DNA of 64,000 bases from Semisulcospira habei (taxonomy: Eukaryota; Mollusca; Gastropoda; Semisulcospiridae). Shown piece by piece: positions 40,001-52,000 of this stretch. The stretch lies in contig BTPG01000003.1 of NCBI GenBank assembly GCA_036245525.1, positions 157,554,439-157,618,438 of the forward strand, given 5' to 3'. A model generated the notes under the pieces. That model ran no database searches, was not told the origin of the DNA, and worked only from the letters and a program-made list of their open reading frames with translations. The number at the start of each line of letters is the position of its first letter. Within the stretch, counting starts at the first letter, position 1. The translations under genes and the position numbers were made by a program.

Positions 40001-43000
40001 AAGGCGACCACGACTTGACCCTGAAGGCTGGTACCGTAGTAGTTGCACGGCGCCTTCCGTCCGTAACAGCCAGCCATCTGTGTGTGTGTGTGACGACAGC
40101 GCGTACGGATACTGACCCTGGAAGAGGTAAGGCTGTCACCGGGTTTTGAAGTCTGTTCTCCCGGGTGGCACCCAACACGCGCCGGGCGAAACAACTGTCG
40201 CCGTCATGTAGGCCGCATCTCGTCCAGGCAGATGTGTCAGGTAGCTGTAGCATGAACCGGTCGACTGGCACTGCCAGCCACCCGGGTGTGTGGACAGCGT
40301 GCATAGTACTGAGCCTGGAGGTTGAGTCAAGGACTGCCCTGAAGCTCTCCTCCTTGAAACATCCGTCAGGCGCGTCATGTGCCGGGTTCCAACAGACGAG
40401 GTTGAGATCCCGTAAGCCCCCAAGGTAGAACTTGGTCCCTGCGCAGCACAGCGGGGCATTCCAAGCGAAGGGAGCCTCTGAAAGTGAGGTTTTGCAGCTA
40501 CCCGGGTCGGATGAGCGAAATCGCCTGTAGGAGTCGGCGATCATGGTGAGATAGTCCTGAACGGTGAAAGGGGGCCGTCCTTAGGAGATGAAAAACCCCG
40601 AGGAAGCACCCTGCCAGCTGGGGCTTCGTCCAGTTCGGAAGGAAGAAGGTTGTCATTCCCGTCACACAGCGCTCGTCATCTACCCTCGCAACTCGACTGG
40701 TTGAGGGTCTGCGGGTTGTCTCGGTAGCACCCATGGCCGCCGTAGGAAGCCTCTGTGGAAGAGGGCTTGCCGCCCAATCTCCGGGTGCGCACCTACATCC
40801 CCCAACCTGTAACACAAGGAATGGCGGACAACCAAGCGTATAATTCGGCATTCAATCTCGATGGCGAGCAGTGGAGCTGGAAGATCTGGCCACAGCGACG
40901 CCTCCCCGCGCGGCAGGCCTCCAGCGCACTAGCCTCTCCCAATTACGCCCTCCTTCTCCAAGCAGAGGAGGTGTCAGGTTGAACGGTGATCCCCTAGTAA
41001 GTCATCCGTCCTAAGAGAGCTGAAGAAGGGACTGAGAGTCCCTCCTACACTGCCCTGCTCCCGTCTACTGGGAGTCCCACTCGAACAGGACGACCACGCA
41101 CTCCATCCTCGACGGAATCCCGGCGAAGAAACACGTAGTACCTGTCCCGTAGCGTCGGCCCTCTAGTCGACGGCGAAGTGGGCATGATCCCAGCCTACCG
41201 CCCGGCTTGCCAACTGGTTACGACTTCGAAACTCGAGTTGTCCCAGGTCCTGAAGACGCACCGCTGCTCTCAGGTCTTTGTCTGGTATCTGCCGAGATGA
41301 CGAGGCACTTGTGTCGAGTCGAAGGACGAAGATCGTGCTCCAATCTACCGTCTAGTGTAAGAGCTGCGTCGACCCTACTGCCACAGGCCCGAGCGCAACG
41401 ACCTCTCAGGAACTAATTCCTGCCAAGTTGTCCCGTCTAACTCCCTGTACTTGCGCCCCCGGCCGCAGGATCCACAGCGCCGAATGGGTAACTTCCTGAA
41501 GGCACTACCGAGGGTAAGTCCATCCGCTCCGGTCCGGCGCTGCAGCCTGCCGGAACTCCAAGTCGCCGCCACCCAGGGAAGCGAACGCTTCCGCTAGGTC
41601 CCGAAGCTGTCGTCTAAGGAGGCGACAAGCGTGCCTGGTCACCGCTGACTACGGCCAGGCCCAAGCGAAGAGTAGCACCCCGTCGGGGAAATGAAGCGAC
41701 TAGCCGCCAGTCATCTCAGGCGGAGCTAATCTGAACTGTGTGCATACCCCCGATGAAGACGGCGTCCGCAGTGAAGTCTGTCGGACCAGTCCTCCACCCG
41801 CGCTGACCTCTATCCCTCGCGCGCCTGGAGTATGCTGTCCCTGACGTTCACAGGAGTGTGCCGTTGGCATCCCGTCGCCGCCTCCGTCTCTCGGATGTAA
41901 GTCGCCCAATCCGGTGCATCGGACGAACCGCGCCTCCGCGGAAGAGTGGTCCCTGCCAATCCTGTCTGACGGTCCACAGTGTTTTAAGAAGGCTGCTACA
42001 TCCGGCGGCGCCCGCAGCGTGAATCAGCTGAGTGACAGGCCTTGAAAGCCTCCTTGTCGGTCTGCCCAGGGGGCCAAGAAGTTCTCCACTGCGCGGTGCC
42101 CTGCGTGGCCGACTCTCCACTCAGCCGCGCGTAATCGACCAGGACGGACGCAGCAACCGTTGGCAGCGGAAGAAGTAGGATCCAGCTGAAGCCACCAGCG
42201 CCTCCCCCGGCGCCCTGAAGCGGAGACCGAAGCCGACCAGAAGGGGCAGGGACTTGAATGCTTGGACGCGATGAGGGGACCTGCGTAGTCCCCGGCCCGA
42301 GTAGACTCTCCTGTAAATCTTCGCAGTAGACGGCGAACGCAAGACCTCTCGGAACTGCGAGCGTAGCGACGTAGAGAAGCTAACCTCGTCCAGCCACGGC
42401 GAATGACGTCCTCTGGCGTCCAGCGGGAACCGTATGTTCCGCCCGCAGGCGAAGGGATGTCCAACCCCTCCGAAGTCCGGGGAACTCCGGCCGGCGGCGA
42501 TCCAACGAAGGCGGACCCCGCACTTGGAAGGAACAACGTAGTCTCAGGGGGCCGCTCCCCCGAACGGTGGCGAAAACTCGGAGAGCCCGTCTTTCCCTTG
42601 CGTAGCGAGCCATGGAACTGGGACGGCGTCTCCTGTTCCTCTCGTACCCCTGGCTTCTGTGAGGCGAGTCCCTGCTTCCGAAGGGGAACTGAAGATCATG
42701 AGCGAACGCCGGAACCCGGATCCCATCGTGAGGTCGTCTCTTCTGCACTGCATCTAGAGCGGCTCTCGTCTGCATGGTCGGCGCGAGGCGTGGCCCAACA
42801 TCACCGAGCCGGGATCCTGCAGAGCGAAGTGCAGTGGTCCTGTAGCCCTTGCGGTCGCCACAAGCCATAAAAAACTGGTGAGCAGCCCGGGCGAGGGCGC
42901 CCAACCGAATAATAAGAAAAATTAAATTAATCAATGCTTAATGCATGAGCACACTTCGATTGTAATAGCCCTTAAGGGATAATCAAGTTATTGAATTAGA

Positions 43001-46000
43001 TTAAAATATGGGAGACAGAATACCCCTCTGTTTTCTCATCTCTATTGCCCAAAGCAAGAAATCGGATTAGAGGTTCCAGGAACCTAACCTTGGAAGGATA
43101 AGAGGTGTCGCGCCCCAGCGGCCTGGCGAACCGCTGAGCCGCTGGGAAAGCAACCTTTTAACCCCTGTGTCGCGCACCACGATAAACGTACATACTCATA
43201 CGTGTTTGCTACCGCGCCCACATGCCCTCACAGACACTAGACACTGTCCAGCGCCTGAGAAGCCGAGCAGTCGCTTCTGCATGTCCGTTTATGACTTGTC
43301 GTCTGGCCCGGGACTGGAAGCATCGTAGGTACGGTAGCCGACGCCAGCCCTCCGCAGTCAGTGACTACAAGCTTACTGGGCCGGGGCGCCTAGGTCACTG
43401 CCGTTGACATGGGCCCCACCTTGATGCTCTGTCCACCTGCTGTTTGTCCACTCTGGCCTGCGGAAGGACAGTGGAGCGGGTCACCCTTGAGGCCGGGTCC
43501 CGGGCCGGTGGAAGAATCATTGGTTTAGCCATGCAAGTAGAGGTTGTCAGCTACCTCTCCTGCTGCCCAGAGCCCAGAACAAGGTATTTTGTGCTTTACA
43601 GGTCCGGGACCACCTTGGGTCCCACCTTAAAACACTTGGGCGTCTCTGTCCGGCGATCTCTGACAGACGACATACTCTCTCTGTGGGACAGCAAGGCACT
43701 GCTTCTGATTGGGGTCCCCTTTGTTACTCTTGGGCGTCTCTGACAGGCGAGCTCTGAAAGACGCCGACCGCTCTCTGAGTGACAACTTGCCGACCTGGTT
43801 ACCCCCTGGGTGCAGTCAGTGTACTTTCAACTGACTAAAAGTGTACTTTGGACTCACATGTGTATTATTCACAAGCCAGTGAGTTGTCAGTTTCTCCAAG
43901 ATGTGTATTTGTGTATAACGTGCACATGTATGTGTACCCCAAGCAAAATAGTGTACTACAATACGCCGAATGTGTATGGTAAACAGGTCTGGGCAACCAA
44001 GCCACTAAGGTAGCAACGCAATTTAGTAATATTTAGGTAAATACCCCTTGTCAATAGACAAACAGAGAATCCGCCACGACTTATTACTTTCGTATGAGGG
44101 AAGTGGCAACCAAGCCACTGCTTCCATGGCCACGATCTCCGATAGGCGTCGCACGCTCTCTGTGGGACAGCAAGGCCACTGCTTGTGCCCTGGGTCCGAC
44201 CTTGTGGCTGGCAGGCGTCTCCGCCCGGTATCTGATAGGCGTGGTACGCTCTCTGTGGGGAAACAAAACCACTGCTCTGACTTGGGTCCCAGCTTGTCCC
44301 TGCCAGGTGTCACTGCCCGGCGATCTGATAGGCGTGGTACGCTCTCTGTGGGACCACGAAGTCCCTGCTTCGGACTTGGGTTTCGCCTTGTTACACTCTG
44401 ATATCAGTGTCCGGCGATCTCTGATAGACAACGTACGCTCTCTGCGGGACAACGAAGTCCCTGCCTCTGACTTGGGACCCACCTTGTTCATCTCGGACAT
44501 CAATGCCCGGCGGTCTCTGATAGGCGTTGTACGCTCTCTGCGGGACAACGAAGTCCCTGCTGCTGACTTGGGTCGCACCTTGTAAACTCGGACATCAATG
44601 CCCGGCGATCTCAGATAGGCGTCGTACGCTCTCTGCGGGACAACGAAGTCCCTATCTCTGTGCGGGACAACGAAGCCCCTGTTCCTGACCTGAGGCGTCG
44701 TACGCTCTTTGCGGGACAACGAAGTCCCTATCTCTGTGCGTGACCACGAAGTCCCTGTTCCTGCCTTGAGGCGTCGTACGCTCTCTGCGGGACAACGAAG
44801 TCCCTATCTCTGTGCGGGTCAACGAAGTCCCTGTTTCTGACTTGAGGCGTCGTACGTTCTCTGCGGGACAACGAAGTCCCTATCTCTGTGCGGGACAACG
44901 AAGTCCCTGTTTCTGACTTGAGACGTCGAACGTTCTCTGCGGGACAACGAAGTCCCTATCTCTGTGCGGGACAACGAAGTCCCTGTTCCTGACGTGGGTC
45001 CCTCCTTGTTAGCTTGGACATCACTGTCGGCCGACCTCTGATAGAGTAGGACGCAACGGAGGTAAGCCCCCCCAGCGTTAACCATCTCTCTTCCAGTCAT
45101 GAGGCGGACACCTCACCAGTGCGGGTCGACTCGCCTCCTGCTCAGGGAAGGCCCTCCGCATGCTCGTCCGAGGGGCCCTGAAAGTCGCCACACATCGTGC
45201 AGATCCGAACCTAGTTACTGCAACAAGAGGGTACAAGATGAAAGAGCGAGCGTGGCCTCTAAGATCACGCAATAACAATGCGCGCGCGCTGGCGAATCGG
45301 ACATAATTGAATATGAAGTCGAATCAAACGAGTGTACAGCGCGTGCTGACGCTCGGCGCTCCTTCCCACCCAAGGGCGCCGGTCGAGGGCATTCACCGAG
45401 ATATTACCTGGCCATGGCGGAAAAAAGGAGCAAACCCACGTATCACCATATCGTAACAGCACGCCACACAGCCCGACCGGTTCGGAGCGCAGGCCGAAGC
45501 AGCGTCCGGAAGCCGCCAGTCACAGTCTCCATGGTACAAGCCGTAGGCCCGTAGAACACACAGGTCGACGAGGCGGCACAGCGTGAGCACTACTACTCCC
45601 AGTCACGCCACCACTCCACAGTTCAAGTCCCAACGAACGAACAGTCAAGGTCGAAACGACCGGCCAAGAACCAAAGCGGAGCTCGAACAGACACAACCTA
45701 CTTCTGCCAGCTAAGAACTAAAACTGGGGTATGCTGGGTAATCTTGTACCGGATGTAAGGGGAGGCTATTCGGGTTTGGCATGGTCTATGGCGCCCCACT
45801 CCTGCCAACACCCCCTTATACGGACACAACCAAAATTTGGCTAAAATTAGGCCAGCTAAGAGCCATTTCCTAAGTGTAATACCATCGGTAATGTGTTTTG
45901 AGAAAACAAATAAAGATTCATTGATCCAATGTGTATGTTAGAGCTAAGTCTGTCTCGCAGGTGGACAGTGCTGGCAGAGGTTGACAAAATAATGGTTTGA

Positions 46001-49000
46001 AATGTATTCCTACAGTAGACCTGTATGAAGCCAATAATAACTTGCACCAAACTTTGCCTGTGACTGAGCCACCAGAAAACGATCCCTGCCTAATTACTGT
46101 TCCCCTGACTATTCCCTTCATGTGCAATGAAAACAAAATTGTTTGTTGGGACACTGATTTGGTGGTTTTTTAACCCATAAAATCATGGGGCTGATTAGAA
46201 GAAAAAAATGTGCTTATTGTCTTATGAAGTCTACACTACAGATTTTAGTTAAAGGGTGGTGTCAGAAGCTGTTCTGGCACCACCCTTGAACTATCATAGT
46301 CAAAATGTATGTCAAGCAACAGGTGTATCAGGATGAAAATGGTTAAGCATGTGTGTGTGTGTGTGTGTGTGGAGGGGGGGGGGGGGAGAGGGGCGGGGGG
46401 AAGAGGGGGAGGAGGAGGGGAGTCCTTTTAATCACCAACAAAAGCTTGAGACAATCTACATATTCTTTATATATACATATCCGGATATTCTGTTCCTTTC
46501 ACATTATACCAACATTACCTGGCCCTGTCAGGCAGGAGTATAGTGATGCGGTTCCAGCCGGTGTGCAGGTCGGCAGTGTAGCTGGTCTCAGTGTAGTAGC
46601 TGGTACAGTGCAGGTTGGATGGCAGGCAAGCGGGCAGCAGCAGGCTCCAGGTCTGGCCTAAATCCAGTGAGAATTCCACATCTATGGCTGTAGGGATAAG
46701 AACAACATCAACATCAATCATAAGTCCTAGTGCGCAAAAGGCCATCAGGCTGATGTCGGCCGCCCTTGGCCTGCGTACGGGCCAATCACGGCCAATGTCT
46801 GCCTGATGGCCTTTTGCGCACTAGGAGTGCTAACAGGGCAAGAATAAAAAGAAAACATCACACTTTCAATTCCAACATGGAGTTGGACAAGTTCATTTCA
46901 CTCACCCAATGAAACTTTCATAAGATATTCATGAGTGTGATGCACCCAAAAAAGAAAATGCTTGACTCGAAAGTGATACACAGTCTACTGATTAACTCAA
47001 GATGAAAACTGATGCAGTTTCTAGCCATCCTAGAGTTTCTTTCAAAAAACATAACTGGCTATTGAAGAAAATCTAGGATATCTAAAGGAACTCTCGGAAA
47101 ACGCCTGAGGGATGGGGTGGAGTGTTTTTTTGGTTTTTTTTAGCCCAGAGATACCACCTTAAACAAACTATATCGAACTACGGGTATCACATTATAAAAT
47201 GCTTATGAGAAGCATGGAAGATCGTGACAAATGTTATCGGGACATAGCAGGAGATGAGAATGGCAAACTGTTCACTAACTGTAGCAGTCCTCAGATGCTG
47301 TGCACCCCATGGAGAGATCAAACTGTAGCACTGTTCCTGGCTTGACGCTGACATCAGCTGATATGGCGTACCGCATCTGCTCAACACCTGAAAACAAAGA
47401 GGGAGAAGATCATCAGCCACAAACTGGTTGTCTTTCTTGATTGCTGCGCTTATCAGCAAGAATTATGGAGAGAACTGTGTTGTCATCCTTTTTTCCTGAA
47501 AATTAGTGACTGATGCACACTGGTTGTCTTTCTTGATTGCTGCGCTGATAAGTGCAGCAATCAAGAAAGACAACCAGTGTGAATCAGTCACTTATTTTCA
47601 GGAAAAAAAGGATATCAGTGCAGCAATCAAGAAAGACAACCAGTGTGCATCAGTCACTTATTTTCCTCAGAAAAAAGGATATCAGTGTAGCAATCAAGAA
47701 AGACAACCAGTGTGCATCAGTCACTAATTTTCAGGAAAAAAGGATATCAGTGCAGCAATCAAGAAAGACAACCAGTGTGCATCAGTCACTTATTTTCCTC
47801 AGAAAAAATGATATCAGTGTAGCAATCAAGAAAGACAACCAGTGTGCATCAGTCACTTATTTTCAGGAAAAAAGGATATCAGTGCAGCAATCAAGAAAGA
47901 CAACCAGTGTGCACCAGTCACTTATTTTCATGAAAAAAGGATATCAGTGCAGCAATCAAGAAAGACAACCAGTGTGCATCAGTCACTTATTTTCAGGAAA
48001 AAAGGATGACAACACAGTTCTCTCCATTACCAGCACCTATTCCTTACTAGTCTTATCTTACCCTGTCTTTTGTGTCTTGGTTTATTGCAGACAATGGGAG
48101 ACAAGGCACCTGTCAAACTTAAGTCAAACCTACGGAGCAGATTGATAGCGGTTATCAGTGTGGTGGACACCTTGACAGGTTTGACTGATCCAATGTGGCG
48201 GCCGCCTATACACACTCGCAATGTACAGAAATACTGTACAGGTAAATGGCTCACATTTTAGAATTGTTTGCCATACACTATTAATTCCTTTAATCCAGAC
48301 CAAAAAGGTGACTGCCAAGCGTGTAATATGCAAAGAAGTACCCAACGGAGAAGAAACACGCTTAGAAAAGACGGGTACAACACAATTTATTAATATTTCG
48401 GGTAAATACCCTTTGTCAAAATAGACAAACAAACAAACAGAGAGATTAGCCGCTACTTATCTTCATTGGCAGAAGGAATGTCATTCCTTCTGCCAATGAA
48501 GATAAGTAGCGGCTAATCTCTCTGTTTGTTTGTTTGTCTATTTTGACAAAGGGTATTTACCCGAAATATTAATAAATTGTGTTGTACCCGTCTTTTCTAA
48601 GCGTGTTTCTTCTCCGTTGGGTACTTCTTTTCTTTTATTAATTCCTTTGCATATCTGTAGCGGTTTTAGTTGCGACATGAACCACTACCAACACACAAAG
48701 GGCTAACAAGTTGCATCAGATGGATTAACTTTAGTAGTTAATGTAATTACTGTTTGCTTATTATTTTGTGGTCGTTTTCCCAAGTATTCAAAACCATAAA
48801 GTTCACTGATTTGATTCCATACTGGCAAAGTGCAGGGCCTGCATGGGAGAGTCACACACGGACTCCACGGTCCCCCCCGGGTACATGAGCCAGGAGGAGT
48901 CGCGGGGGGACGTGGCTTCATCCTGCAGCATCTCCTCCCCGTAGATGTCACCACCAATGTAAATCTGCACAACAACACATCACATAATTATATTCTGATG

Positions 49001-52000
49001 AGCAAAAGAAATGTGACATTTTTGGAATCATCGGAAACACTACACTAGACAGTAGAAATGAAACAAACCTGAAGGTCTTATAATCATCAGGTATCTATCT
49101 GTACACCAAGCCTGACCTTGTGGTTGATAGAATCTGAGAGTCAACTGACAAACTTACTGATCCACTGTGACCTTGATCTCTGGGTGAGGTGACTCGAACT
49201 GGTGCTGATTTAGAAAAATTAATTTTTCTCTAAAATGTATTTTTTCGAAAAATACTTACCGATGACATGACTGTCTGGAAATAGTCTACTTGCTTACCAA
49301 TTTTAACCTAAGACCCAAAGGGTCCCCCCAGGAGGCTCTCGGGGATCCCTAACAGGGACGAGAGTAGCCTCCCCTGCCCATCCGGTCACATGCCCGGTGG
49401 TGTCTCCTTTAGCCAGTTGTCTACGGAGTTACCAGCGGCAAGCGGGGAGGAGGGAGGGACCTCCGAGTCATGTCATCGGTAAGTATTTTTCGAAAAAATA
49501 CATTTTAGAGAAAAATTAATTTGTTTCCTCAAAACACATTACCGATGACATGACTGTCTGGAAGAATGCCAAAAAGGAGGAGGGTGCCGCAGAATCCCTT
49601 TCTGAAACCTCATTAGGGACGAAGACGGTCCGTCACTCCTGATCACACACTCCCGACAATTTTAGCGAAGTGCATACCTAAGGCGCCAGGGGCGCCTGGG
49701 GGGAGTGCTGTGCAGCAGAGATGTCGCCCACCAGAGAGAGGTTGTCGCGCTGGACTGTCAGGTCGCGGAGGTAGAAGCGGGCAAAGGTGGTTTCGGCCCG
49801 CCATCCCACTGCAGCCACAATGTCCTTAACCGCGCAGTTGCGGTCAAAGGCGAGACTTGCGGCCATAGCGCGAACTTCATGGGCGCGTATCCTGAGGGCC
49901 TCGGCTCCCTGTGGGGAGAGGTCGCAATAGGCGGACCGTATTACCCAGCGGAGCCAGGAGGAGATCGTTTGGGCAGAGATGTCAGTTCTGCCGGCGGTCA
50001 GAAGCAAAAAGAGACGAGTCCGTCCCCTCCGTACGGACTTGGAGCGACGCAGGTAGATACGGAGTGCACGCACCGGATCTTGCTGCCGAGTCTCCCGAGG
50101 AAGGTCCAGCCCCTTAAGCGGGCGAATAGCGATGACCTGAGGCGCCGTCAAGGGAGATCTAGTCTTAGCGAGAAAGGACGGATCCGGGAGAAGCTGAATG
50201 GAGCCATCCACCCGGAACTGCAGGCAGGAAGGGCGAGACGAGAGCGCGTGGAGCTCGCTGACGCGGGCTGCCGTGGCGAGGGCCACCAGGAAGCAGGTCT
50301 TCCGAGTCACGTCCGTGAAGCTGGCCAGATGGAGCGCTTCGAAACGGTCCGAATTCAGCCAGGTGAGGACCCAGGGGAGGTCCCAGCGTGGAACGAGGGA
50401 GCGGGAAACCGGACGCTGCAAGCCGAAATGCGCCATAAGGTCGGCCAGGTCCTTGCAGGCACCAGGGTCGGGACGGCCGAGGTGACGGTAGGTGTCGGCA
50501 ATCATGGAGAGATAGCCACGGATCGTGATGGGAGCCAAACCTTGGTCATGGAAGAGCCAAAGGAAGAAGTCCGCGAGCTGAGGGGTCGTCAGATCGACGG
50601 GGGAGAGACGACGGTCAGAACACCAGGCACGAATCACTCGCCACTTTCCCTCGTAGACACATCTGGTGGAAGGTCTGCGGGCTGAAGCGATAGCGTCCAC
50701 TGCCGCACTCGAGAAGCCTCTAGCGGAGAGGGCGTGCCACACAATCGCCAGGCATGTAGGAGAAGTCGCTCGGGGCAGGGGTGGAAGAGCGGCTGGCGGG
50801 GCTGCTTGAGCATCGTGCGAGGGGTGGGAAGTGGAAGGGGCGGATCCGTGGCGAGACTGAGCAGGTCGGTGGTCCAAGATCTGTCCCAGGAGAACGGGGC
50901 CACCAGGAGAAGGACTGCGTTGCACCCCCGGAGCTTGAGCAGGACTTTGGGGACCAGGACCGTCGAAGGGTAGGCGTAGGCAACTAGTCCGTCCCAAGAG
51001 ATCGAGAGCGCATCGACCGCCCAGGCCAGCGGGTCGGGAATCGGGGAGACGAAGAGGGGAAGCTGGTGGTTCCACCTGGTGGCGAAGAGGTCGACAAGGG
51101 GAGTCTCCCAACGCTCGCAGATCAGGCGAAAGATGTCCCGGCGCAGGGTCCATTCTGTGTGAAGAAGCTGGCCCCGCCGAGAGAGGGAGTCTGCCAAAAC
51201 GTTCAGGTGACCTGGAATGTGACGGGCTCGTAGGGAGATGCCGCGGTCCTCGCACCAGCGAAGGAGTCGGTAGAGAAGGATGCAGAGGTCGGGCGAGCGA
51301 GTCCCTCCCTGCTTCTGTATGTAAGCGACGACCGTGGAGTTGTCGGAGAGGACAAGGAGGTCCTGCGTCCGAAGATCGGGTTCCCAAGCGCGGAGGGCCT
51401 GCCAAACCGCATTCAGCTCCAGCCAGTTGATGTGCCGCGAAGCCAGGTCCTCGTTCCAGCGGCCGGCCGCATAGCGAAAACTCGGGAGAAGGTGAGCACC
51501 CCACCCGGCGAGACTGGCATCGACGCAGAGAGAGAGATGGGGCAGTGGTGAGGTCAGGGGAATCCCGGAGTCGAGCCAAGAAACGCCCGTCCAGCGAAGC
51601 AGATGGGGCCGCAGCATAGGGGGTATCGGCACCAGGGAGGAGAGATCGCCGGAGGACGGTCTCCAGTGGAGGAGAAGATGCAATTGAAGAGGACGAGAGT
51701 ACAGACGACCGAGGGGAAGGAGATCTGCCGCAGCACTCATCAGGCCGAGGAGCTGGAGCCACACCCTGGCGGGGACAGCCGCTTCCTGAGCTACCAGACG
51801 GGCGAGATCGGCGAGTTTCTGGATCCGCGGCTCGGGAAGACGCACTAGGTTGCGGTCGGTCACAAACTCCATCCCCAGGTGCACGAAGTGGCGAGAGGGA
51901 ATGAGGTCGGACTTGCCGGCGTTGACCAGGAAGCCGAGGCGAGATAACAAGAGTAGAAGCGCATCCCTGTCCAGGAGAAGAGAGGCCACCGACTGGTTCC

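Larger units (their letters stand above)
39065..45910 (-). mobile_element. DIRS-4: full-length DIRS-type retrotransposon, heavily decayed
   Basis: Left end AAATGAATTTTTC at 39065, right end GAGAAAACAAA at 45910, inverted repeats sharing GGCATGGTCTATGGCGCCCC. The internal complementary region is at 39330-39424. Recombinase remnants lie at 39.5-40.8 kb, gag tandem repeats at 44.1-45.0 kb, and a gag mini-exon at 45415. RT motifs are not readable in 40.8-43.0 kb. The sequence 42.9-44.1 kb is AT-richer and partly shared with DIRS-2. It was inserted into a LINE-B copy. Confidence 0.9.

Noticed and set aside
44094..44585. 163-codon plus-strand frame over the 44-kb array
   Set aside because: Repeat-driven frame on the strand opposite to DIRS-4 gag; no domain.
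47552..48145. 197-codon frame with repeats ([13 protein letters not shown])
   Set aside because: Produced by the tandem array; two units of about 132 bp happen to be a multiple of three. No sign of a gene.
49705..50685. 326-codon plus-strand frame
   Set aside because: Antisense shadow of the DIRS-5 recombinase; composition typical of a reverse-strand frame.
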